Source: QPIN01 sp965224575
Lineage (GTDB): Bacteria; Pseudomonadota; Gammaproteobacteria; Methylococcales; Methylomonadaceae
Assembly: GCA_965224575.1 (NCBI GenBank)
Contig: CBDCZQ010000006.1
Coordinates: forward strand, 1,550,001-1,614,000
DNA: 64,000 nt
Reading direction: 5' to 3'
Shown: positions 35,242 to 43,721 of the stretch, piece after piece
Layout of the letters: each line of letters opens with the position of its first letter
Numbering within the stretch: position 1 is the first letter of the stretch
The notes under the pieces: generated by a model
Database searches by the model: none
What the model was told of the DNA's origin: nothing
What the model saw: the letters and a program-made list of their open reading frames with translations, nothing else
Program-made: the position numbers and the translations under genes

Positions 35242-35808
35242 ATGTCGAATCAAAGTTTAAAATTCATTCTGAGTTTAAGCCTAAGTCTTTTTTTAGATCA
35301 GGCTATTGCTACTGATGAATCACGAGCGACCATGTTAGATAATAACCCTGACTTTTGTAATATGTACCGTGGTTTAAATGCGGGGAAGGATATGCCTGAT
35401 TTTTGCCCACCGGTTAAGACAAAAGAAGCGACCCGAAGTTTTGCTCCTGCGACTAAAAAAACACAGTCAATTGCTTTTAGTAAATTAATTAATTTTGAAT
35501 ATAATTCCAGTAAAATTATATTGAAATCTTTTGATGCCTTAAACAAACTATCAGAGGTGCTTAAATATGAAAAAATGCTTTCTAAAGTTATTCGTATAGA
35601 AGGCCATACTGATAGTGTAGGTTTGGCTAAAGATAATCAGGTACTTTCTGAAAAACGTGCTTTAGCAGTTAAACACTATCTAGTTAAAAAAGGGGTTAAA
35701 GAGAGCCGACTTCAAACTGTAGGTTATGGGTTCAATCATTTGTATGATACAGAACATCCTAAGGATGGTATTAATCGACGGGTAGAGTTTGTCAATTTAG
35801 GAGAGTGA
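35242..35808 (+). CDS. OmpA-family peptidoglycan-associated protein
   Basis: 188 residues from ATG 35242; a TTG at 35221 is an alternative and neither has a strong ribosome site. The signal region ends near DQAIATDES. The C-terminal domain (about 85-185) carries the OmpA/Pal pattern: IRIEGHTDSVGLAKDNQVLSEKRALAVKHYL and GFNHLYDTEHPKDGINRRVEF, with the Asp and Arg that bind diaminopimelate in peptidoglycan. The N-terminal part has two Cys (DFCNMYR and DFCPPVK). It anchors to the cell wall from the periplasm or outer membrane. Confidence 0.85.
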   Translation: MSNQSLKFILSLSLSLFLDQAIATDESRATMLDNNPDFCNMYRGLNAGKDMPDFCPPVKTKEATRSFAPATKKTQSIAFSKLINFEYNSSKIILKSFDALNKLSEVLKYEKMLSKVIRIEGHTDSVGLAKDNQVLSEKRALAVKHYLVKKGVKESRLQTVGYGFNHLYDTEHPKDGINRRVEFVNLGE

Positions 35809-35835
35809 GTGAGGTGTGATTAAAAGTGAAAATAT

Positions 35836-35872
35836 GTAGGTTGGGCTGCCGTCTCTTTGGCAACCCAACATC
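35836..35872. repeat. REP-like hairpin after the OmpA-type gene
   Basis: GTTGGGCTGCC and GGCAACCCAAC form a near-perfect stem (35840-35850 with 35859-35869). The same GTAGGTTGG/CCAACCTAC theme recurs in other intergenic spaces of the window. Confidence 0.55.
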
Positions 35873-35934
35873 GGTATGCTAAAAATGTTAGGTTAACGTA
35901 GAGCTATTAGCCAAATCATCATCGACAAATAATT

Positions 35935-37688
35935 AGAGTCTGCTCAGTAAATCAGCACGAGTTTTTTACAAAACTGGCCAAAAAATTGAAAAATTCTCTG
36001 CATCTGACAACATAATATTTTTTCAATTTGTTTTAACGACAATATATCTCTGATTTGACTGCTTTTACGACAGGCAAAAAAGATCCTTTCCAGGATCAAT
36101 AGGTTCATCACCAAGAATATGCTATTGATCCATGCCAGTGAGGTATCTGCACGCTTGGCTCTAATATAATTCAGTCGATAGCCATTCTTGCCTTGGCCAA
36201 ATTTGCCTTCAATGGGTATCCGTTGTAGATAATCTGCTCTTCGTTGTGCTTTGAGTTGTTTGAGTTCTTCCCGGTTGTCTTCTGTCTCTTTCTTGGGTCG
36301 ACCGAGTGGTTTTCCCGCAAAGTGGATGCCTTTGCTTTTAAGATAATTCCGGTTTTCTCGCGTGCCATAAAGTGGGTCTGCCAAGATCTTTTCTGGGTAA
36401 TAGCCCGTTCGCTGATGATAGTGTTCAACTTGTGATGTTAAATCCAACCCTTCATGAAAAGCATCCCAGCGCAAATGATCTACACGAGAAAACCCATCAT
36501 CTGTTAGGCTGACACTGAGTTTAGCGCCAAATTCAACCACCTTGTTTTGTTTGCCTCGAATGATGGGGCGTACATAAGGTTGGCTGATACTGACGATTCT
36601 ATTATCACAACGACGAGTTTTAGTGGTATACATTGCCCATTGCTGTTCATAGAGGTGTTGAATCACCCAGTAGCGATAGAGTAACCAGCGAGGTAATGGA
36701 AGTTCTGTGCCTTCAGGCCAGTATGTCAGGAGTTGTTCAATATGTCTCAGGTTACGGCGAAGATATTGCAGTTGTTGTTTTATTCCTCGGCGTAGTTTTT
36801 TCCTGCCAGGACGTTTTTGTTTGACGATCGATAAAAAAGCAGATCGTGCCTTTTCTCGATAGGTACGTGGCTTCTTATCCAGCGTTGTTTCTAAATAAAG
36901 GAAATCAATGATTTTCTCACTGAACTCACGCGCTTCATTGAGTAGGTTAAGGTCTGTTGGATAACGGATGGCTTGCTCAACCACAGTGGCATCAAGAATC
37001 AGTTTGCCTTGATGTGTGTCAATTTCTTTTGAATTTCCTATTTCTATTTCTTGTGAATCAGATTTCGCTTCGTCTTCTACGTTTCCTTGCAATGAATCAT
37101 CTTCGTTTTCTTTGCTATTGATCTGCGATGAGGGGTCTGATTCTAGGTCTGCTTTAGCCTGACTTTTTTCCTTTTCGCCATCATGTGCGTTAATAATCGC
37201 TTGCTCGAATACTTCAAAAACGGATGCTCCCATGCGTTTTCTAATATCAACGAGTAATGAAGGCGCAAAGGGTGGTTCCGCCTGAAAACTGGCAAATCCT
37301 ACAAAAAATTGCATATAAGGGTTTTCTTGAATTTGCTGAACCGTTTCAATATCAGAAAGGCTTAGCTTGTGTTTTATGATCACTGCACCGATGACGCAGC
37401 GTGCATCCTTGGCTGGACGCCCTGTGTCTGCCGAAAGCCCTTGATAATAACCCTCTGCTAAGTCATCCCAGGGAATGCATTGACTCATTTTTACCCAGCG
37501 ATTGTGTTTATCTAGAGCCGTGTCAAAAGGCCAGTCAAATTCTGCTAGAGTGAGTTGTTTCGAGCTACAGGTTCGGATCATAGGTGCACAGGTTTTGAGT
37601 CGTTTATCTGTTTTTCCGTGCACTATTTTATCATAAATAGACTAATATATTAATATTATCAATGCGTTGTGGTTTCTGAGTAGACTCT
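35935..37688 (-). mobile_element. Insertion sequence copy 1 (IS5/IS1182-like, 1754 bp)
   Basis: Bounded by imperfect terminal inverted repeats AGAGTCTGCTCAGTAA (left) and the complement of AGAGTCTACTCAGAAA (right), two differences over 16 bases. The 4-bp flanks are AATT on both sides (35931-35934 and 37689-37692), a clean target duplication, so this copy has not recombined. It holds one transposase gene on the minus strand. The element has the same length and ends as the copies at 48897 and 57464. Confidence 0.93.
35944..37623 (-). CDS. IS transposase, copy 1
   Basis: 559 residues. An N-terminal DUF772-like helix region (about 30-140, GRPAKDARCVIGAVIIKHKL) is followed by an acidic low-complexity insert (about 150-205) and a DDE catalytic core: first Asp in LILDATVVEQAIRYPTD, second Asp in ILADPLYGTRENR, Glu in RIPIEGKFGQGKNGY. 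The motif RIVSISQPYVRPIIRGK is typical of IS1182-type enzymes. The start is GTG 37623, with no clear Shine-Dalgarno; ATG 14 codons later is an alternative. The predicted protein is identical in all three copies, implying recent spread. Confidence 0.93.
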   Translation of the reverse strand: MHGKTDKRLKTCAPMIRTCSSKQLTLAEFDWPFDTALDKHNRWVKMSQCIPWDDLAEGYYQGLSADTGRPAKDARCVIGAVIIKHKLSLSDIETVQQIQENPYMQFFVGFASFQAEPPFAPSLLVDIRKRMGASVFEVFEQAIINAHDGEKEKSQAKADLESDPSSQINSKENEDDSLQGNVEDEAKSDSQEIEIGNSKEIDTHQGKLILDATVVEQAIRYPTDLNLLNEAREFSEKIIDFLYLETTLDKKPRTYREKARSAFLSIVKQKRPGRKKLRRGIKQQLQYLRRNLRHIEQLLTYWPEGTELPLPRWLLYRYWVIQHLYEQQWAMYTTKTRRCDNRIVSISQPYVRPIIRGKQNKVVEFGAKLSVSLTDDGFSRVDHLRWDAFHEGLDLTSQVEHYHQRTGYYPEKILADPLYGTRENRNYLKSKGIHFAGKPLGRPKKETEDNREELKQLKAQRRADYLQRIPIEGKFGQGKNGYRLNYIRAKRADTSLAWINSIFLVMNLLILERIFFACRKSSQIRDILSLKQIEKILCCQMQRIFQFFGQFCKKLVLIY

Positions 37689-37697
37689 AATTATTCA

Positions 37698-37739
37698 GTA
37701 TGTCGTGTCGGATAACGCTGTCGCTCATCCAGCTTACGT
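37698..37739. repeat. Half-palindromic dispersed repeat
   Basis: GTCGGATAACGCTGTCGCTC and following bases match the right arm of the palindromic elements at 53797 and 54983 (same GGATAACG..TCGCT.ATCCA core). Confidence 0.55.
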
Positions 37740-37774
37740 ATTATCAACCCTTTTCTAGATTGATAAAAACCATA

Positions 37775-38989
37775 TTAGTACTTAGCACTGTTTTCATCAT
37801 AAAGTAACCCTTTGACTTTAGCTTGTTCTCGAATTGAGCTGAATATTTTTGCATCAAGAGAGTCTTTCTTTCCTCCTGATGCGGCTACTTCTTTTTTTAA
37901 ATAAACACTGCGTTTTTCAGCCAGTATTTTCATTTCTGTTTCAATATTTTTGCGTTGTTTAGCTTTATTTTTGAGGAAAGTAGATTGTTCTTCACGTGGC
38001 ATGGATTGAATACTTTCTGGTAAATTTTTATCTGCAATACTGGATAGTTCAACTCGACCACTTGCAATAGCATCGACTAATTCGCCGTCTCCCAGAAAAT
38101 TATTTTTACCACTGACTGATGTGTTAAATGCAGCACGGCGTGCTTTTGATTCTGTGCTGGCTTTATTATGTAACTTCGCAGTAGCAGCGACTTTATTTGC
38201 TTGTTTTTTCTTTGCTTTTTTATCACCATAATACATGCGAGTGCCATCTAATTGAGCTGATAGTGCAGCCATTTTTTTATCATAAGGTGTAGCGATAGCG
38301 ACGGCATTACCTGTTTGTTCTACCTGAAAAAAATTACCATTCCCTAGCGTTGCTACTTGTTGCCAGTTTGCTGTTGTAGCTCTGTTTTGTCCTGCCTGAA
38401 TAGCATTAATAATAATACCTTTTTGTTGCGCTATGGCCATCGTTTTTGGATATTTTATATCATCCTGATAATCCATATGAGCCGGTGCATCCCCAACTAG
38501 AAAGACCACTTTATAAGTTTGCTGGTCTTGATCCCAGTCCATTTTATTGACTGCTTCATATAAAGCTTGATTAACACTTTCCGGTGTATCACCACCACCC
38601 TCAGCTTTTAAGTCCATCAATTTGGCATACATGGAGTCTAGGTCATAAGATAAAGCGACACGTTGAGTGATATAAGCATCACCACGATCACGATAGGCAA
38701 CCAAGCCCATTTTAATATTGGGTGCGTTTTGGGCAGAAGCCATAGTGCTGGCAATAGACCATATTTTTTCTTTGGCTGCATTGATTAAACCACTCATGCT
38801 ACCCGTGGTATCAAGTACAAACACGACTTCAATTTTAGGTTGTTTAATCTGAGTTACAGAATTTGTAACTACTGGATTAATAGGGTTTGGTTTAGCTGTT
38901 GTTGCTAATGCTTGTTGTAGAGTTGGGAAAAAAGTAACTGTAACAGCTGTTGCTGCAAAAATACTAAGAGCGATTGATTTAGTTTTCAT
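37775..38989 (-). CDS. Exported von Willebrand factor A domain protein
   Basis: 404 residues from ATG 38989, which has AGGAG nine bases upstream; the longer reading from 39064 overlaps the next gene. A signal peptide (LSIFAATAVTVTFFP) is followed by a vWA domain with MIDAS motif VFVLDTTGSMSG (near 60), Thr and Asp of the later MIDAS loops (EGGGDTPESVNQAL and FLVGDAPAH), and a helical Lys-rich C-terminal half. It probably mediates metal-dependent protein contacts in the periplasm. It forms a minus-strand unit with the membrane protein and PspA-like gene, 10 bp downstream of the former. Confidence 0.87.
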   Translation of the reverse strand: MKTKSIALSIFAATAVTVTFFPTLQQALATTAKPNPINPVVTNSVTQIKQPKIEVVFVLDTTGSMSGLINAAKEKIWSIASTMASAQNAPNIKMGLVAYRDRGDAYITQRVALSYDLDSMYAKLMDLKAEGGGDTPESVNQALYEAVNKMDWDQDQQTYKVVFLVGDAPAHMDYQDDIKYPKTMAIAQQKGIIINAIQAGQNRATTANWQQVATLGNGNFFQVEQTGNAVAIATPYDKKMAALSAQLDGTRMYYGDKKAKKKQANKVAATAKLHNKASTESKARRAAFNTSVSGKNNFLGDGELVDAIASGRVELSSIADKNLPESIQSMPREEQSTFLKNKAKQRKNIETEMKILAEKRSVYLKKEVAASGGKKDSLDAKIFSSIREQAKVKGLLYDENSAKY

Positions 38990-38999
38990 AATATGTCTC

Positions 39000-39569
39000 C
39001 TAAGAGTGAGTAGTAAGTTGCTTAACCGCTGCTTCGGCAGCACGATAAGCCTGTTGAAAATCATTTTTATTATTGAGAGCTAGTGTTTCATTCGAGGATG
39101 ATTCATTAATATTTGTCGGAATCAACACAAATAATGCTTGAGTGAGAAAAAAGCACCAAAGCGTTAAAAATAAACTCTCTGTTTGGCTAAAAGCCCAAAA
39201 AGCAATGGCAAGACTTAATCCATTTAATGCAAGATCAGCGAGTGATGAGATAAAGCTGGAATGAAAATACAAGGAACGAATCAGCCAAATAGCGATTATC
39301 TGGATCAAGATAATAAGAGTAACGGAGAGTGAAAAATAGCCTGCAGAAATCATAAGCAAAGACCATAGACTTATCACAGTGACTCGTCCGATAGATTCTT
39401 GACTTTGGCTAAATAAATAGACGATATAGCTAAAACCAAGCACACTGATTAACAATTTAATTAGGAAGTTGTTAATAAAAAAGGGAGACAGTGCAAAATA
39501 AAGAATACAACTTATCCCACTACTCAGCAGTGCAAAAACAATACCTTTCATTAATGGTGATGCTTTCAT
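39000..39569 (-). CDS. Five-helix membrane protein of the vWA/PspA-like module
   Basis: 189 residues from ATG 39569; its start overlaps the PspA-like stop by 4 bp (ATGA). About five hydrophobic helices cover residues ~8-150, followed by a short polar tail (AYRAAEAAVKQLTTHS). No known domain is recognised. Translational coupling to the PspA-like protein and the vWA gene suggests a membrane-stress or envelope complex. Confidence 0.75.
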   Translation of the reverse strand: MKASPLMKGIVFALLSSGISCILYFALSPFFINNFLIKLLISVLGFSYIVYLFSQSQESIGRVTVISLWSLLMISAGYFSLSVTLIILIQIIAIWLIRSLYFHSSFISSLADLALNGLSLAIAFWAFSQTESLFLTLWCFFLTQALFVLIPTNINESSSNETLALNNKNDFQQAYRAAEAAVKQLTTHS

Positions 39570-40102
39570 GATTGACTCCATTTTTGTTTCTCTTGTAAGA
39601 AGGCAACTTTTACTTCTTCATCCTGAATAGAAAATTTCTGAACATCACAATAAGAGTTATCGTGATGAGTCGCATTGGTTTGTGCAATCAAGTCTGTCTT
39701 TTGCTTTAAGTTATTGAGTTGATCTTTGTGCTCTTTAAATTGCGATTTTAGTTGCTGGGTATTTTTTTCAGTATTAGAAATTTTCTCCGTTAATGCCTTT
39801 ATGCAGTAAGTTGTTTCTAATTTGCGCTTAACAACACTCTGCGCTAACTCGTCTTTATCTGACTCAAAGCAAATTTTTAATTGTGCTTCAAAATCAACTA
39901 AAGATTGTTTTAGGTTTGCCTCCTGACTTAACAAATTTTGATGATCTAATTCTACTAATTTGATCTGTTTTTCATGTTGACAGAGTGTTTCTTCCATTTC
40001 TCGAATTGCTTGTTTTAGCAATAGTTCAGGCTCTTCAATTCGGTCTAGAACAGCATTGATATCAGCATGAAATAACCGGGATAATCGGGTGATTAAAGCC
40101 AT
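39566..40102 (-). CDS. PspA/IM30-like coiled-coil protein
   Basis: 178 residues, almost entirely heptad-like helix with Gln/Glu/Lys-rich stretches. The N-terminus ALITRLSRLFHADINAVLDRIEEPELLLKQAIREME matches the PspA/Vipp1 amphipathic helix and helix 1. PspA proteins bind damaged inner membrane and form scaffolds. The protein is shorter than typical PspA (about 220). It heads the minus-strand module and diverges from a two-component system at 40245, which likely regulates it. Confidence 0.82.
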   Translation of the reverse strand: MALITRLSRLFHADINAVLDRIEEPELLLKQAIREMEETLCQHEKQIKLVELDHQNLLSQEANLKQSLVDFEAQLKICFESDKDELAQSVVKRKLETTYCIKALTEKISNTEKNTQQLKSQFKEHKDQLNNLKQKTDLIAQTNATHHDNSYCDVQKFSIQDEEVKVAFLQEKQKWSQS

Positions 40103-40244
40103 GATATTTTTCCTTTGTTGTGAATGTTAAGGTGTAGTTTAAAGGGAAAAACAGGGTTTAAATAGACACCTTTTTGTAAATATTAACGGGATTTTTTTAC
40201 AAAAAATTTACAAATAAACTATGAGAAAGCTTTACACTAGTTGG

Positions 40245-40943
40245 ATGCAAAAAATAAAAATATTAATCGTTGAAGATGAAGTTGCTATTCGGGAAGGACT
40301 CATTGATGTGTTTGTTTATCATGGCTATGAAGTAGACAGTTCAGGAGATGGAAAGGAGGGACTAGAAAAAGCAATAAGTGGACAATTTGATTTAGTGTTG
40401 CTTGATGTGATGTTGCCAGGGCTGAATGGTTTTGAAATCTGCAATCGAATTCGGGAAAATGATCGAGACCAAGCCATTATTATGTTGACGGCAAAAAGTA
40501 GTGATGAAGATATTATCGAAGGACTTTCTATGGGTGCTGATGATTATGTCTCCAAACCGTTTTCTATTGCTCAGTTAGTATTAAGGGTGCAAGCTGTCTT
40601 GCGGCGAACTCATAGCGTGATAAACTTAGAAAACCAACTGGAATTAGGTGGAAATATAACTATTGATTGCCAAAATTATTCTGGCATACGAGGTGATAAA
40701 GTACTCGCCTTTACACGTAGAGAAATTGAAATTTTACTGTATTTGCAAGCGAATACACAACGTCCTGTGCCTAGAGAGGAGCTTCTTAATAAAGTCTGGG
40801 GTTATGCGAATACAGTTGATTTAGAAACGCGGACAGTCGATATTCATATCGCTAAGTTACGTCGTAAAATTGAAAATAACCCGTCCAACCCGGATTATTT
40901 GATTACTGTTCGTGGTGCAGGTTATCGGTTACTTTTAACATAA
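40245..40943 (+). CDS. OmpR-family response regulator
   Basis: About 232 residues. Receiver with IVEDE, phosphoacceptor Asp in LVLLDVMLPGLNGF and switch Lys in DDYVSKPFS; winged helix with FTRREIEILLYLQ and VDIHIAKLRRKIE. ATG 40245 puts the receiver at the usual distance; ATG 40221 is possible and neither has a strong Shine-Dalgarno. TTTACAAA repeats at 40196-40215 lie between this gene and the PspA-like operon and may be binding sites. It is 3 bp before the kinase gene. Confidence 0.9.
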   Translation: MQKIKILIVEDEVAIREGLIDVFVYHGYEVDSSGDGKEGLEKAISGQFDLVLLDVMLPGLNGFEICNRIRENDRDQAIIMLTAKSSDEDIIEGLSMGADDYVSKPFSIAQLVLRVQAVLRRTHSVINLENQLELGGNITIDCQNYSGIRGDKVLAFTRREIEILLYLQANTQRPVPREELLNKVWGYANTVDLETRTVDIHIAKLRRKIENNPSNPDYLITVRGAGYRLLLT

Positions 40944-40945
40944 CT

Positions 40946-43055
40946 ATGTTTGCACGCAAAGTAGCAGGGCTAAATAAAAAAACTTTCAGCCGATGGCTGG
41001 TGCTTTTTTTTCTTGCACTTGCTATACCCACAGCGTTATTAATTCAACAATCGTATAGTCGTTTGAAATGGGAAGTATTTCATCAACATCAATTGATGGC
41101 AGATGAATTAGTCTATCGAATTAATCAGCAATTTTTACAGTTAATCAAGACAGAAGAACAACGTTCTTTTACTGACTATTCTTTTTTAAATGTAGCTGGT
41201 GATCCCTCCGCGAATTTTTTTCAGCGATCACCATTATCACACTATCCTGTCAAAGCAAGACTTCCAGGTGTGATTGGCTATTTTCAAGTTGATTCAGCAG
41301 GCAAATTAAGTACTCCCTTGTTACCTAAAGTAATGAGTGCTGCGGCTAGTTACGGTATTTCTAATGATGAATTGGCTCAAAGGTCTTCGTTACATCAACA
41401 GATAAAATTAATTTTAACTCAAAACAATTTAGTGAAAAATAATAAGTCACGCTTAAATAAAGATTTTGAGAATAAAAACGATAGAGTTACTCAGGTAACT
41501 GCGAATAAATCAATAGGAAAAGAATTAGCTGATGCAAAACAAAAGATAGAAGAAAGTGAAGAACCAGTAATTCAAGGACAAGCTGCATTTGATGAATTAA
41601 AAAGTATTTCGCGGAGTAAGTTAAAATCAAAAAATAAGCTAGGCCGAGTAGAAGACCTGAGTTTTACTCAACTGTATGAAAAGAAAGAAAACATTAAGCC
41701 GCAGAGGAAACAACAAGGCAGGGCAGCTATCCTAGCTAAGAAGTTAGCAGAAAAACGCATGAGGCTAGAAAAAAATGTATTACCCGAATCTATTGCAGCG
41801 GCTACCCAACAAGTTAAGGATGAAAAAGAGCAGGCTATTTTTGAAAGTGCAAAACCAGTAGTTCAATCAGATTTGGCATCATTACGTATTCGTACCTTTG
41901 AAAGTGAAATTGATCCTTTCGAGTTTAGCCAGTTAGAAAGTGGACATTTTGTTCTCTTTCGTAAAGTGTGGCTTGATAAGCAACGATACATACAAGGTGT
42001 TTTAATTGAGCAACAAGCTTTTTTAGATCAGGTGATTAATTCGGCTTTTGCTGAAACAGCACTTTCTCAAATGAGTAATTTGCTAGTAGTCTATCAGGGC
42101 AATGTTTTAAAAGCCTATTCAGGAACTGTATCACTAGGATATTTATCCAGTCATCAAGAACTCTCAGGTGAACTTCTTTATCAGACCCGGCTTTCAGATC
42201 CTTTAAGTGATATAGAATTACTTTTTAGCATTACACAATTACCAGCAGGCCCTGGTAGTTCAATTATTAAGTGGTTAGCTTTACTGATGGCTTTTGTTTT
42301 AGTCGGTGGTTTTTATTTAATGTATCGCTTGGGTGTGAGTCAAATTAAACTAGCCAATCAACAGCAGGATTTTGTTTCTGCTGTTAGTCACGAGTTAAAA
42401 ACCCCTCTAACTTCAATTCGGATGTATGGAGAAATATTACGCGAAGGTTGGGCATCAAATGAAAAAAAACAAGTCTACTACGACTTTATCTGTAATGAAA
42501 GTGAGCGATTATCAAGGTTGATTAATAACGTATTAGATTTAGCAAAAATGACACGAAATGAGCAACGTGTAGTGTTAAAGAAAATAACTATTTCAGAACT
42601 AATGGATAGCGTGAAATCTAAAGTTTCAAGCCAGGTTGAACAAGCAGGCTTTGAATTAATGATGACCTATGAGGATGATATAAAACGAGCTGTTATTAAA
42701 CGTTGATGAAGATTGGTTTGCGCAAATTATGATTAACTTGGTGGATAATGCCATCAAGTTTTCAGCCAAGTCTGAAAAGAAACAAATTGAATTGAGCTGT
42801 AAAACAATAAGAAAGGGAAGGATTCAGTTTAGTGTGCGAGACTTCGGCCCAGGAATTGACCGTCAACAGATGAAAAAGATTTTTACCTTATTTTACAGAA
42901 CTGAAAATGAATTGACTCGTGAAACAGTAGGAACGGGTATTGGTTTAGCATTAGTGCATCAGATGGTCATTAGTATGAAGGGGGGAATTGATGTTAAGAA
43001 TAAAAAGCCGGGGGCTGAATTTAGGGTTATGTTTTTAGCTGCTGGAAATAAATAA
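40946..43055 (+). pseudogene. Sensor histidine kinase broken by a frameshift near 42700
   Basis: The first frame (586 codons, stop 42704-42706) has membrane helices near 18-38 and 443-463, a long charged coiled-coil sensor insert (about 160-320), and the phosphoacceptor box FVSAVSHELKTPLTSI. Translation then stops, but one base later the other frame continues as VDEDWFAQIMINLVDNAIKF, the N box, then DFGPGIDRQQ and GTGIGLALV of the ATPase domain to 43055. Removing a single base restores a normal kinase. As written, the product lacks the ATP-binding domain. It could be true mutation or a sequencing error; the local CGT-TGA context is not a known shift site. Confidence 0.82.
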
Positions 43056-43539
43056 TCCACTCATTTTACAAAAAGGCGAGTGGATTGGTGGGTTATTTAT
43101 TTCCAGTTTCCTTAGAGAAAGGTTCTTCTAATAATTGGTGAGTGGAGACACCCTTAAGAAGAGAGGGTTTAATAACTTCAAGATTTTAGCTTACTCCGCC
43201 TGTGTGAACTCTAAAGCTTTAAACAATCTCTACTTCGTTAGGGAGTCTCAGTTTTGAACCGTCAATGGCTCAAATTCTCTATCCTTTCCATGTTTTGAGC
43301 TCAGGATGGGCAGCATTACTTGATGGTTTAAATTATAGTTTCCTCTACTTTCGTAGGGATTCAATAAAGACTTTATAGACAAGTGATCGGATTTAAGAGA
43401 ATTAATATCTTTATTCCTCAACTACAATTTTTCTCAAATAATCAGTACCAGCCTATATGCTTTGTACCTGACTTAAATACTCAGTTGAAATGTTTTGTAA
43501 AGTAGTATATATGTATTTGTAACAATGAGTTATATGTAA
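43056..43539. other. Non-coding stretch after the kinase
   Basis: About 480 bp with no supported gene. A stem AATCCACTC/GAGTGGATT follows the kinase stop (43053-43087), the 64-bp dispersed repeat lies at 43137-43195, and AT-rich sequence leads into the riboswitch. Two similar stretches (near 43230 and 43350) containing CTCTACTT.CGTTAGGGA-like sequence look like a diverged direct repeat. Confidence 0.5.
43137..43195 (+). repeat. Dispersed 64-bp repeat, copy a
   Basis: GAGAGGGTTTAATAACTTCA and flanking bases recur at 52467-52530 (minus) and 59578-59637 (plus) with about 80-85% identity by eye. Confidence 0.65.
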
Positions 43540-43612
43540 CGAAAAGCTAAGCCTACTGAAAAGTAGAGACAGAAAGTCACGGATCTTGAAAAGGAAAGCC
43601 GGACTGCCGAAA
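43540..43612 (+). promoter_or_regulatory. c-di-GMP-I / GEMM-type riboswitch
   Basis: The block order matches the GEMM-I aptamer: an AAGC start, P2 CTACT-GAAA-AGTAG with the docking GAAA tetraloop (43553-43566), GACAGAAAGTCACGG (the conserved GCGGAAAGCC-type joint), a short P3, and GCCGGACTGCCGAA. P1 pairs AGTC with GACT where the usual sequence has AGCC with GGGCT, a covariation. A second pairing of TGCCG with CGGCA at 43630-43634 may be part of the expression platform. It lies ~110 bp upstream of the exported protein at 43722, implying control by cyclic dinucleotide. Whether it prefers c-di-GMP or cGAMP cannot be told here. Confidence 0.82.
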
Positions 43613-43721
43613 ATGACCTACGGAAAGGAACGGCAAATTGAGGAAGTTTGGTTGTTTTAACTGTTGTATGTCAAATTTCGCCCAATTATATTTATGTCAA
43701 CAATTGAATACAAGGAATATT

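Noticed and set aside
36171..36428. Extra frames inside the IS copies (also near 50157 and 57700)
   Set aside because: They are shadow frames of the transposase and are repeated only because the IS is repeated.
42690..42720. Programmed +1 frameshift at CGT-TGA in the kinase gene
   Set aside because: The context is not a known shift site, has no Shine-Dalgarno-like stimulator at the prfB distance, and tRNA re-pairing would be poor. Mutation or sequence error is more likely.
43200..43400. Possible tRNA or small RNA in the kinase-riboswitch gap
   Set aside because: No cloverleaf or conserved tRNA boxes; the hairpins are weak.
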